From Corallium rubrum (Eukaryota > Cnidaria > Anthozoa > Scleralcyonacea > Coralliidae), in assembly GCA_964035015.1 (NCBI GenBank), contig CAXIUP010000176.1:1146001-1210000 (forward strand): a DNA stretch of 64,000 bases, in the 5' to 3' direction. This document shows positions 23,496 to 35,074 of this stretch, in pieces; positions within the stretch are counted from its first letter, which is position 1, and each line of letters starts with the position of its first letter. The notes beneath the pieces were generated by a model. That model was not told the DNA's origin and did no database searches. It was given only the letters and a program-made list of their open reading frames with translations. The position numbers were made by a program, and so were the translations under genes.

Positions 23496-26400
23496 TTACA
23501 TGTATACCTAATGGCAAAGAAATGAACAATATAGTACAATAATTTTTTATTGCCTTATTATTAGTAGTGCCCTGTTTTGATAAATAAAATTCATAAAAAT
23601 AATACACAATTGTAATTTTATTATATTATATTTTATATATTATAATATATTTTTTATTAAATTATAAAAGTACTAAGCTCGATGACATTAGTGTATACAA
23701 ACTGGTTTCGTCCACATGAGACATAGCTTTTATTCCTTCCGCTAAAACGGGTATCAAGAAATATATTTTATACACAAAAGAATAAATAGAAATAAAAACG
23801 TACATCGCGACTGTCGCTTGAAGTTGTTTATCACATCCAGTTTTTTTAGTATTTTACCATGATTTGAAACTATCATAAATATACATCTAAAACAATTGCT
23901 TACTACATTTTTACTGTTATTTTTAACCAACAACAAAAATAACATCAACTTTTTATGGCAAATATACTCACATTTTCTTCCCGACGTCAAAACAGCTTGT
24001 TTCACGTCCTCGACGGCCACAGGACGGCAAGCTAAACCGGAAACTACGGCAAAATTAGCGGTAACGACGTCATTTTTGCCGTCCTCACGCTCGTGCCGTC
24101 CTGTTGCGTAAGGTCTCTAGTATTGTATAATAATATCAATTATCGACCCTGTTGTTGATATTGATTTTTTTTAAATCACTTTGCACATTTTTTGAAAGGC
24201 ACTAAAGTTGCTTCCTTTGGTTTGTAGCTTAATTTGTTAACAATAAATTACCAAATTTCCCCTGGAGGTGGGAAACTTATAAGGGACTGAGACATAAAAT
24301 ATGCCATGGTATGGACAGGTCATTGATCTTGTATAACCAATACAACACAGGAACTGATGTTGTAAATAATACAGAGAATGTGGTCTCCCCTAAGAAACTC
24401 TATAATTCAAATTAGCAAACTTTTAATGGACAGGGTATAGGTCATGAATAGATGCTAAAGCCTCGGTATTTATCACAAGCCTAACACAGTATGCCATTCT
24501 CCTCATAGTTTTATTTGTATCCAATTTAAAGTTTAAACAAGCAATTTTTAGTCCATGTTTCATACAAGTATAGACACAGACCCTGTATGCAAACCATAAT
24601 ATTATCCCCTGTATGCTACTAGTCCCTTGCTCAACCAAAATATGCCGTGCATGTACCCTGTACCGTTAAAAATTATATAAGAATATTATGGTATATTACA
24701 CATACATGGTATACTGAATCAATTGGTCACATGAGCAAGACTTAAAAAGGTCAATATCTTAATACACATTTCCAGAATTTTATACAAGTAATTTATATAA
24801 GTATATAAATGGTGCCGTATATAATAGGAAATTACAGGTGCTGATGCAATGATAAAAATATGTTATATTTAGAATTAAATTATTGACAAAATAGTATTAA
24901 AATATGATTTATGTAATTATCATTAAGCTTATGTATGGAAGTCTCCCAGGCAGTAAACATGTAAATGAATAAAAATCTTCTGATCGCAGGGATAAAGTAA
25001 TTGGCTGTAATAAATAGGACATGCCTTAATTGCTTCTGGTAAGTTTGGGTGCCTATAAAGGCTATAATTATAGACCATACAGGTATGTTCTATTATGCTA
25101 TGCGACTGTGCAAACTTGGCGCCATTTTACTTAATTTGGCGCGAAGAAAGAAACATTTCTATATAAAAATCTACACAATTCGAAACGTGCTGAGGCATCT
25201 TTTAAACACTCTAGTACGTAATAAATTCTTACCTGCTGACTGCTGAAAAGTATTACTGCTGAAAAGTATTGTAGAAGTCCAAATTCTTCCAACGATGTTG
25301 ATGAAACGTAAATCAAATCAAATCACATGTTGACTGTCAACTGTTCACTGTGTTGGAATTCATGACCGGTCAGCGGTTTCACTTTAAGTAACATTGAGTT
25401 GGATAAGATATTCACCATTTTGATATAAAATTAATATCAACAAAAATATATTATACAGAAAATTTGTTTTTTGCACTCTTCCCAGAATGCTTTGCGACAA
25501 AACTATATTATCAAACGTTCGCGCGAAGGATGATCATTTCCAAAGATGGAGGCGTTGAGTGAACAGGGATGGCAAGCAGACGTGTTTTCTAAATCTAACT
25601 TTATTTATTTACACTGTTGTGATTTTTCAAATAAATGTGATTTCACTGTGCCTAGTTTACCGGGTTTTTTCGGCTACAGTTGCTTTATGGTCATTTTAGT
25701 TTCATGGATTTGCTAGATCAAAGGCGAATGTGCATGTTTCCAGTCTGTACTAGGTTGTTGAAGAAGCTTGATAATGTAAGATCTCCATGTATTATAAAGG
25801 CTATTTCAGGCGCATACTTCGAGGTAAGATTTCATATACCATTAATTTTTAGTTCTTTCTGCTTCGGCGAAGTTTGATAATTCGAAGTGTGCAAGTTTCG
25901 GCGGATGAATGTGTTTTTTTTATCAAAAGACGGATCCTAACGAAGTTATAGATGAAAAGGACGAGAAAATGTTACTGATTTGGGATTTTATAGTGGAAAG
26001 TAATATGTCTGTGGCCGCATCTGTTTTAGCACCAGTTAATGTGGTATCTATGGTGGATACAATGTTGACTCGTATCGTCGTTTTTCGTCGTGATTCATCT
26101 AGGAATATCGCCATAAATATAATATATTATAAATGACACAAATGACAGAAAATGACCTTAGGTGCTTTCGCACAATAGCCACAATACAAACAGTAATGAA
26201 TAAAAAAGGAAACGTTGTTTTGGACAAGCTTTGAATCGTTTTACTACATTACTAATAACGATGTCTTCCTCACTGGTCTTCCTCAGCCCACACAGGAAGA
26301 CAACAAAAGTCAAAAAACAAATCTGAACCGTGTTTTACGCACGAATACAAAGATAAATATCGTGAAAAATAGGCAGGCAAATGCGTACATGCGTCTACGT

Positions 26401-28173
26401 TTAAGTCTATAGCTAGACCAGGCATACGACCCAATTTTCCTTGTACTTGCGAGAATTTCCAAACACGTAACGCACTAGTATAGTAAGTAAATTCACATCA
26501 TAAGCACTGGGAAGAAAATTGAAATGTAATAGGCCTTATGGTTAAGATAATCATCAGTAGACTGACAGACAGTGTAATAAATTAATATAAGATTGGAGCA
26601 AACAATAAATATACTAAAACAGGAAATGGTCAATTTAATTTGATAAAATAAATACACAAGAATTTTACAGAATCTTTGTTGATATTTGATGAGTTTAGGA
26701 TGTTTGCTGCTATATACTGTACGTATATAGACAACACTGTCATAATATACTACATGCTGTCTGTTGCAATTAATAGTAAAAAGTAATAAACTTTACTTGT
26801 CAATGGTAATGTTAAACTGATTACCAAGAGGAAATTAATTATTGACAAAATTGTAAAGTTGAATGACAGTAAATACTATGCTTTACACTGTATCTTATAT
26901 GCACTGTCTGCAGGATTTAAGATGTCTGTAATGTCCATTATGCATATGCTAATATGCTGTATGCATTTTAGCCCGACTAAACTTTAGAGCCAGCATAAGG
27001 CCACAAATACGAACAACGTTGAAGTGGTTGAACCAGGTACTGAAGATGTTGGGCATATAGCAACCCAAATAAAGGAGTTTATGGCCAACAGATTGCTTTT
27101 AACAGCCAGCTTCTTCAAGCAGTCAAAGAAAATCCAAGAGAGGACAATCAGGACATCAATAATCAACGCAAAAGAAATCGAAAACTGCCCAAGACTTTAA
27201 CGGTAATTATAAACTGGTGTGTTTTATTTGTTGCGGAGGAGTGAGTGGGGGACGGGGTGATGCCTATATTTGCGGGGTCTGTATTTATATGTTGGCTTTT
27301 AACACAAATACGAGTATATCTTGATAAACATTTGACAAATATATACCATTCCCTAAAACTTTTTTACTGTCCAGGACTTGTTTCTAGATAGTTATGTTAT
27401 TTTATAATAAATAGTTTCCTTGTTTCATTAGGCAAATGTTAGAGAGGTATACAAAAATTTAAAAGATGAGAATGGTGAGCCACAATGCTGGGATCTCTCA
27501 AAGAGGTATTATTAAATTGTTTTACTGACGGGCCCTGGGGAAGATAAGCAAGGCATTGGCTAAATTAATAATAATAACTTGCTCAGTTTTGGCAATATTT
27601 TGGTGCCAGACAGGGTGTATTTAAAGGCATATATGGGGCATTTAATTAATTCTTCGTGCAAATTTTTGATCAAATTCTCCATTTTCGGGCAATAAATCTT
27701 TGCCAAATTCATTAATATGTCACAAGCCATATTTAGATCACCATTCACAATCAGTATATATCAGCCTGAAGCTCGATTTTGGTAGCAATGTTAACTGCAA
27801 TTGACAGACAACGTTTAAAAAAACCCAGTTATTTGAAATTTGGTTACAAAATTTAAAAATGGGTTTACCCCACTTGTGACTGACACAGTTAATTAAGCCA
27901 AATATATATCAGGATGGTTGATTCCAAGCTTACATTGGCCAAAACAAAGCAAGACATGAAAAAGTGAACAGAATATTCTTATTCTATTTTATCAGATACT
28001 TTCAGATAAGACATATGGTTGTGCTGTGGCAGCTTTAGAATGCCACAGCTGTATTATTATAGTACTGGTATATTTAGTTACAGTAGGTAGCTTAGCAATG
28101 TCACTGTTACTGGGCCGGATAAAGTTACAAAACTTAGTTATGGTCATTGTTTCTGGTCTGTAGGGCAAATTTA

Positions 28174-28210
28174 GCCTGGGAGCCCTCGTCATCAATGAGG
28201 GCTCCCAGGC
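28174..28210. repeat. Perfect hairpin in an intron
   Basis: Arms GCCTGGGAGCCCTC and its exact complement flank a 9-nt loop, with looser pairing extending outward. It is terminator-like in shape but lies in an intron of a eukaryotic gene, so no such role is proposed. Confidence 0.7.
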
Positions 28211-28560
28211 AAATTTGAAGTTTATCATAAATGTAAATCAGGGAAGAAGTTTTAATTGGAGTCGACCTTACACTACATCATGCTAGACTGGTCAGCGGGC
28301 ATGCCTCCTGTATTGAAGGGCTTTTTCAAATATATGTCTTCAATTTTTTTTCAACGAACTTTTGAACAAAGAACGTACTTTTGTGCCGTAAAATGTATCA
28401 GCTAGTATATAATTAAGATATTTTGAGGAAGTCTTACATGAAATGTGATGCCTTTATCTGACTTGTACCGTTGGTCACAAATTTTTCCACTAAGCTACCC
28501 GACTAATTAACATGGTTGCTTACACACTGTATGGTACCATACTGTACATTTCCAATCTTT

Positions 28561-29026
28561 AAAGTGCCTATGAAATGAAAATTAAGTCTGTCTTATTTGA
28601 AAGAACACTTAAAATGATAGAGTAGCATCTTTTGCAGTTTTTTGTTTTCTTGCTTCGTTTTTGAGATATTTCAGTTTGTTTGATATGCAAATTAAACATT
28701 TGTGCATAATGAGTTGTTTAAAAAAGTTATATATCTTTACTATTTTCAAGCCAAAATAATCCAAGCGAAGCATGTGCGTGTGTTTTGCCCAGAACACTAA
28801 ACATATAGATTTTCAAGTGATTATATATTTGACAATAGCAAAGATATATAACTTTTTGATGACTCATTATGCACGTGTGACGTCGCAACATGTGATATTT
28901 ACATCAAACAAATTGAAATATCTCAAGAACCAAGCAAGGAAACGAAAAACTGCAAAAGATGTTACTCTATTATTTTAAGTGTTCTTTCAAATAAGACAAA
29001 CTTAATTTTCGTTTCATAGGCACTTT
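28561..29026. mobile_element. MITE copy B (AAAGTGCC ends)
   Basis: Same family as 11891-12212: the ends AAAGTGCCTATGAAATGAAA are inverted copies, and the inside is largely self-complementary. At 466 bp it is longer than copy A. It sits in an intron of the unknown gene inside the CACTA-like element. Confidence 0.8.
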
Positions 29027-30966
29027 AAATTATTCAACTTCCACTGTTTCACATATACTGTAATTTAAATCTATATTTTGTCTATTTTAAGTTTTGCTGC
29101 TGTAGAAAACCACGGGGTCAATCAGCATCTAATGGAGGGGGTTAAATCCATTGAAAAAGAATCTGCCAGTTTGATAAGAGGTAAAGTGTAGAGTAACACA
29201 ATAATTGTAGACTGCAAGTGAGCCTCTCCAATAGTAGGGGATGTCAACAATACATAAAAGAAATCAAATCCGCCAAGAAAGAAAGCATTTAGTAAAAGAC
29301 GACTCAGGCCTATGGAGCCTTCTGTGAATGACTATTTCTCAGTTGTATTTGTAGTTTATTTTCGATAGACCAACATAATCTGTGAATCTAAAATGTTTCT
29401 ACATAGCTCTCCACATATTAATAGAAGCTGGGGTACGGTTTCTGCTGTAAAATCAACTAATCCCTTGGTCATTGATTTTATATTTTATTGTGTACATCTC
29501 TCATATTTGACAAATTTTGTTTCAGTTGCAATGCGTGTTCACTTCAAAACGAAGAAGCAGAACAAAGCACTTAAAGCCAAGAACTTACATAAGGAATTGC
29601 TCAATCGACAGAGAATCAGGAGTGAATTAAATACGGTTAGTAATATAAATTGACGATTTGTTGTTAACACATCAGCAGTAATACTGTACCAGTATGACTC
29701 TTCCCCGGGCACTTTTTGCTTTTCATGTGTCGTTAGTATACTTTTATCTTGTCATGTGGAGAATGCATCATGAGAGCACGCGAGGCTCAAAAGCAAAATA
29801 ACGATGCATGAAAAGATAAGAAATAAAAAAAGATATGTGTATCTTATTTTCTTCTATAAGGTTACTATATTTGAAAACGTTTGGTAATCAGTCATACATG
29901 TGACATCCAATACTTTTTAACAAAATGACATGAATTGCTATTTGACCAAGGACGAAAATATCATACCTCTATCTTTTATGTACAGTACTGCTCTAGTGAA
30001 ACTTAACATCGAAGAACGAGCGAGTTGCGAGTTCGAGCGAGGAATGAGCGAGCGCGATTTGGCCTGTAACGAGAAAAGCTCGAGTATCGAGAAGGTGATC
30101 GAGGAGCGAGCGAGTTTTCATATGCAGTAGTCTGATACAAACACGAGAGAGATTTGGGGAGAATTTGAAAGTTTATGCAAAACCGTGCCACAGAGGGAGA
30201 ATTTACATATTTTCGACCAAACTGTCTTGCGTGTTCGTTTGTATCTGATACAAACAAAGATTGGGCAGATTATAAAATAAGACATGTCAGTGTCACAACT
30301 GTGTTTGCTTTTTTTCCCTTTTCCTGAACCATTCTATGCCTCGGTGTGCATAGTAAGACGCTTACAGTATACAGTATGCCCCATTCTGCATAATTGTCAT
30401 TTGATATTAATATGTGAAAAAGTGCAATATCATTCTTTGATGGGCATGTAAAATTTGTCAACCAAATTATGTTTTTGTTATATTTATAGAAACGCAGGCT
30501 GAGGCTGAATGCCCTTGAGCAGTCAACGTCCATTTCACCTGAAATGAAATGAAAGGCAAATACACAGTTTTAATGCAGGTTGACTACATGTCATCCGAGC
30601 ATTCAATGTCTGATATGGCTGCAGACCTGGGTGGCCATGGTGAATCTGGGTCGGACTCGGATTTAGAGATAGATAGAGCCGTGCAGCCCAGAAAATTTGC
30701 GGTGAACAGCCTAAATTGGAGAAGTGAAGAAGTGGACAAGGTTTTCACCAGTCTTGACAAAAGAATATCAAGAAAACGGCGAGCACAAGGAAAGCGAATG
30801 CTTTTTGAAAGGTGTAAGGGTGTTGTATCATCACGTACAGCACCCTTGGATGCACCAGCCTGGGTTGTAAAAGAGGCATAAAGACGAACAGACTAGTGTA
30901 AGATATTTATGCATGATAGAACATTTTTTATATTACAATTTCTTAGTTACTACATACACAGGCGGC

Positions 30967-31047
30967 CAGGAGTGGGTTGTATAAAGCCTGGATAAGTTAT
31001 CCAGTGGATAACGACTTAGCCAGGCTTTATATACAACCCACCCCTGT
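30967..31047. repeat. Foldback
   Basis: GGGTTGTATAAAGCCTGG at the left pairs with CCAGGCTTTATATACAACCC at the right, with an inner inverted pair around GATAA. A second foldback, with inverted GTTATTTTCTAG arms, follows at about 31128-31275. Confidence 0.6.
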
Positions 31048-31698
31048 ATATTATATTTGACAGTTGTTTTCATGATAATAGACATTTCAATTATGTCATA
31101 AAAACATGAAAACTGGAAGAACGATTAAAATGACATATAGTAAGTTATTTTCTAGTTTTTTGTTTCCTTGCTTCGTATTCCGGGATGGTATGTGATGTCA
31201 GACTAAACTAATTTGCATATTAATAAACAAACTCGAATAAAACTAGAAAATAACTTATGTCCTTTTTACTGTTTCTCCAAATAATACCAATGTGACTTTT
31301 GACTTCAGTTCGCCTTTAATTTGTTGGCCATGTTTGATTCTTTATTATTGTTGTCGTGACGCAAATTGTATACTTTAAAATACAATATATACTTCTTGAT
31401 ATATGCTATGTTGAGTTTACTTATGAGAATAAAAATTATCGTATTGAGTTTAATTTACTGTTGCCTTATGGCTTGGCAAATTGTTTTCTGTATATTAATT
31501 CGTTATTTGATCATCAATAAATAAAATCATAAATAAAAGTAAACATAATATTTACTCCTAATATAAAACATTTGGATGCAATTGCTTAAATTATACCAAA
31601 TCTCATGTTTACTCTTGGTTTATCAGGTTTTTTATGGACGAATCCTGTACAAATTCAATATTTGCTCGAATTCACGGCATTCGAAATAAAAGTAAACA

Positions 31699-32160
31699 TG
31701 CACGTTTACTTCACATTTACTCCATCACATTTTGTAAGCAAACACCAAATTCCTTCGAGTTTAATGGCAAAATGAAAGCCATGTAAATATAGTTACACAC
31801 TCGCTAGCTTAAACTTACCTAAATATGCGCAAACGTTAAAATTACTTTCATATTTAAGCCAGAGCAAAAATGTTTTAAATTTCTATATTTACTATATTTA
31901 AATTCAGTGTAATTTAAGAGCAAATACGCACGTTTACTTCACATTTACTCCATCACATAATGTAAGCAAACACCAAATTCCTTCGAGTTTAATGGCATTA
32001 TGAAAGCCATGTAAATATAGTTACACACTCGCTAGCTTAAACTTACCTAAATACGCGCAAACGTTAAATTTACTTTCATATTTAAGCCAGAGCAAATATG
32101 TTTTAAATTTCTATATTTACTATAATATTTAAATTCAGAGTAATTTAAGAGCAAATACAG
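31699..32160. repeat. Tandem duplication, period about 228 bp, near the right CACTA-like end
   Basis: The unit beginning GCACGTTTACTTCACATTTA at about 31700 repeats at 31928 with few changes. It contains several copies of the GTTTAC and ATTTACT subterminal motif found inverted near the left end at 18204-18540. Confidence 0.8.
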
Positions 32161-32420
32161 CCTTCAGCGCGTTTGCTTGCAAAGTAAACATGTTGGAAAT
32201 ACTACATTTGATTTTCAGCAAATATTTGCAAATACAAGTGAATCAGGTATTTACTTCATATTTACTCCGTGTACACTACCATCGTAAACCCATTTTTTCG
32301 TGCAGTGTACGTTATTATGAAACTTGTTAACATTATATTTTCCCAAAAAAGCAACCTTCATTTGCTGTCAAACCAGGTGTTTTCTTGCATGCTACATTGC
32401 TATATATATATATATATATA

Positions 32421-32628
32421 TAACAATCGAAATATGGTATAGTAGGTTAGTACTGCCAAAACAGAGAACGTGAGTGGTCTAACGTTTCGAGCGAAGGCCC
32501 TTCGTCAGAGAGAAAGGGCCTTCGAAGAGAGAAAGGGCCCTCCGACGAAGGGCCTTCGCTCGAAACGTTAGACCAACTCACGTTCTCTGTTTCGGCAGTA
32601 CTAACCTACTATACCATATTTCGATTGT
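32421..32628. repeat. Large palindrome, arms about 95 bp
   Basis: From AACAATCGAAATATGGTATA to its reverse complement at the right end, the two halves pair almost throughout. The centre carries short AGAGAGAAAGGGCC repeats. The same sequence family appears at about 17030-17205. It borders the microsatellite and Penelope-like element to the right. Confidence 0.8.
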
Positions 32629-32779
32629 TGTTTCAACACTGCCTACGCAGCACGCTACTTTTATTACACTATATATATATATACATATACATCTATATAT
32701 ATATAATATATATACATATATACATATATATACATATATATATATACATATATACATATATATATACATATATACATAT

Positions 32780-32834
<55 letters not shown>
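32629..32834. repeat. Penelope-associated tail and TA/CATA microsatellite
   Basis: A short segment with GCCTACGCAGCACGCTAC (also near 17085 in inverse form) leads into 170 bp of alternating TA and TACATA repeats. Nothing is coding. Confidence 0.8.
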
Positions 32835-32843
<9 letters not shown>

Positions 32844-34735
32844 GTAGTAAATATTGCTGTCGCTACTCGGAGTTTCACGCGGTTAAGCGATCTTCCGGCA
32901 ACTGACAGACCGTGTTACTGAACTCTATAAATACATTGATGTTAGCAAAGTTGGTGTTTGGATACGTGTCGGTACTTGGTAAAAATTTCCGTTCGTTGGT
33001 TTAAAGTGTTTTTATGCCTTCCTTTCATGATAAGCAGTTTTTCTTCCAGGCATAGGTTGCATCTTCTGGAAACAGCTTTATAAGCCGAAACTTTCTTTAG
33101 GATGGACCATTTTAAGCTGAACGCTCGTTTGGCAGATTTTAATTTCCAGCTATACTTTGACAGCTCGGTATCATTGGCATACTGAAGGACTTTATGTGCT
33201 TTCGGTACCTGGTTTTAAATTCGTTCGCCGTTGCTCCAACATGAAGTTTTTTCTCGACGTTATCGCTTGTTGATACTTCAGCTTGGTAAATCACGCTTTC
33301 CGTGAGGCACCTATACCTTCAGTCGGGCATTCTTCAGTTCGTCGGCAGTACACGTGCGAGTGTTGTTGGCTGTGTTGGTTTTGTTATCATGCCATTTTAG
33401 ACTAATATTTTGTTATTGTGTTTGTTAATGAAGTTTTTCATGTTGTCAGTGCAACTATAACTAATTCTCACGGTGTGACGGTTACGTTAAAAATTTGCTT
33501 AGTTTGTTTGATGGGGGGAAGTGTCTGTCAATTAGCCGTAAAAAGTTTTGTCCTATGTTTGTTTTGACGTTTTTACGGTAAGCGGGGTTGTACCATAACA
33601 CGTTTCGTCGTCTATTTCGTCTATGAGGCTCGTTGCTGCGCTTTGTGCAGTCGCTTGTTTCATCTTCTGGTTTAGGTTCGTATGTTAGGTTTGTGTCAAA
33701 GTTACTTCGTTTTAATGCGTCGTTGTATAGTGGTGCTGCTGTGTCAAATGCTTCTTTGTTACATGATAAATTGTTAATTCGTTTGTTTATAGAAGGAGGT
33801 AATTGTCGGAGAATGGAAGGTAGGTGGTTTGACATGCGGTTGATGTAAAGGGGTTCGTCGTTTGGTTTTCTGTAGGGTCTCAGGTCAAACGTTATGTCTA
33901 GGAAGTTTGCCCGCTTCAGGTTTGTCTGTACTGTAATTTTCAAACCAAAGCTGTCGAATACGCGGATCAGGTCTTTTCTCGCGTTGTCTGCCAATCTGCC
34001 AGAAGTGGTGTTGATAGCTGCCAAGCCGTCGTCTCGGTAAAGGCCAACATATCTTCCAAAGCGCGCTTCTAGTGAGCGTAAAATGAAGAGGCCAACCAGT
34101 TCGCATATTTCAGCTCCGTCAAAGCTTCCCATTGTCACGTCAAAAGTGTTGTTGGAATTCCGTTTTCTCCATGCTCGGTCATTGTTAAAAAGAAGTGACT
34201 TTCGAGCATGTTTATTTATCTTTATGTCATCGTCAGTAATGTTGGTAAATTGCTTGCCCCAGGTGATGGCCTCGTCAAGTAAGGTTTCGGAAATAGACGG
34301 ATAAAAGTCTACAATATCAAATGAGAGAATTGTATGTCTGTTCTTATTGTTTGTAGATTTAAACCAGGAAGTGGTGTCGTCAGAGTTGCGCCGCTGGTTC
34401 GCGTATGTTTCTTTACGGATTTCGTTCAGCTTACTGTAAACGAGCGTTCAGCTTAAAGTGGTCCATCCTAAATAAAGTTTCGGCTTATAAAGCTGGTTCC
34501 AGAAGATGCAACCTATGCCTGGAAGAAAAACTGCTTATCATGAAAGGAAGGCATAAAAACACTTTAAACAAACGAACGGAAATTTTTACCAAGCGCCGAC
34601 ACGTATCCAAACACCAACTTTGCTAACATCAATGTATTTATAGAGTTTAGTGACACACGCTCTGTCAGTTGCCTGAAGATCGCTTAACCGCGTGAAACTC
34701 CGAGTAGCGACAGCAATATTTACTACAATTATATT
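32835..34735 (-). mobile_element. Truncated Penelope-like element with inverted terminal repeats
   Basis: Two copies of a ~297-bp repeat lie in inverse orientation at 32835-33131 and 34440-34735, a known arrangement for Penelope-like elements. Between them, on the - strand, is part of the reverse transcriptase and a remnant of the GIY-YIG endonuclease region. The N-terminal part of the protein is absent, so the copy is truncated. Differences between the two repeats are moderate by eye, so it is not brand new. Confidence 0.75.
33482..34430 (-). pseudogene. Partial Penelope-type reverse transcriptase
   Basis: The frame reads LSFDIVDFYPSIS (first catalytic Asp), then MGSFDGAEICELVGL, YRDDGLAA (the catalytic Asp pair), NFLDITFDL, a SNHLPSIL motif, and ends with NIGQNFLRLIDRHFP. 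These are landmarks of Penelope-type reverse transcriptases. The frame is open from about 34430 to the stop at 33482. Beyond it, at about 33200-33330, the peptide ESVIYQAEVSTSDN and HVGATANEFK resembles the GIY-YIG domain but is interrupted. The start of the protein is missing. Confidence 0.8.
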
Positions 34736-34862
34736 TTCGCTCTACCTTTATCAATGGTATTGAGCGCTCTGAAAACTAATGCCAGACTAGTAACGCTAAT
34801 GTGGCATACTACCTTTGGTATATATATATATATATAGATATATATATAGATATATATAGATG

Positions 34863-35072
34863 TAGCATGTTCTAAGGATTTAGGGTGAAGGAAAATTCGA
34901 GTGTAGAATATATACATTTTAAGACCAAACCGGGAGCAGTTGCGAAAAATGCAACTACACAGGCCCTCCGGCAGGAATTGAACCCACGACCTTGCGATTC
35001 TAGTGCAATGCTCTGACCACTGAGCCACGGAGGCCGTTGCCAAGAGCTTGATCGCGAGTTCTGTATATATAA
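34863..35072 (-). repeat. Inverted copy of the tRNA-like unit
   Basis: This is a reverse-strand copy of the 277-bp unit that follows. The tRNA-like part is at 34962-35035 on the - strand. It meets the direct array head to head, so the array begins with a palindromic junction around GGTGGTTCTACACTCG. Confidence 0.85.
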
Positions 35073-35074
35073 TA

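Larger units (their letters stand above)
21216..24118. mobile_element. PIF/Harbinger transposon, 2.9 kb
   Basis: The ends begin AGAGACCTTACGCAACAGGA and are inverted copies over about 27 bp. They are flanked by AGT at 21213-21215 and 24119-24121, a 3-bp target duplication as expected for this superfamily. It carries a whole-looking DDE transposase on + and a damaged Myb-like protein gene on -, the standard two-gene content. It lies inside the CACTA-like element. Confidence 0.85.
25546..30881 (+). pseudogene. Decayed multi-exon gene of unknown family, possible BEN-like segment
   Basis: Likely exons: 25546 to about 25826 (an internal splice is possible), about 25926-26110, about 26986-27201, 27433-27507, 29091-29191, 29525-29636 and 30490-30881. 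Junctions from 27201 onward keep phase with GT donors and AG acceptors. The peptide ANVREVYKNL...WDLSKR followed by VNQHLMEGVKSIEKES recalls BEN-type modules but is weak. The end holds a basic helical region (KTKKQNKALKAKNLHKELL) and a C-terminal segment SSEHSMSDMAADLG ... APAWVVKEA that I cannot name. The frame changes near 27085 and at a 5-bp repeat near 30550. It lies between the CACTA-like ends, so it may be cargo or the element's own accessory gene. Confidence 0.4.
18204..32307. mobile_element. Probable CACTA/EnSpm-like element, 14.1 kb, carrying other elements
   Basis: The left end reads CACTGCACGAAAAA and the right end is its exact reverse complement (14 bp). Both ends are flanked by TAC (18201-18203 and 32308-32310), a 3-bp target duplication as made by CACTA elements. 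Inside both ends, short motifs such as GGAGTAAATGTGAAG recur in opposite orientation, like the subterminal repeats of CACTA transposons. Within it lie a 152-bp tandem array, a nested PIF/Harbinger element and a decayed multi-exon gene. I recognise no CACTA transposase, so it may be non-autonomous. The pairing of the two ends is inference from the matched terminus, the duplication and the subterminal repeats. Confidence 0.6.

Noticed and set aside
23896-24111. 71-residue ORF at the Harbinger right end
   Set aside because: It runs through the terminal repeat and has no partner or motif.
29987-30130. GAGCGAG-rich stretch as a coding exon
   Set aside because: Simple GAGCGAG repeats explain the open frame; no link to the neighbouring exons by splice sites.
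32490-32580. Hammerhead ribozyme around CTGACGAAGGGCC ... CGAAACGTTAGAC
   Set aside because: CTGACGA and GAAAC are present on the - strand, but an extra base precedes stem II and no GTH cleavage site closes stem III.
32578-32921. ORFs rich in Tyr and Ile
   Set aside because: They are translations of the TA/CATA microsatellite.
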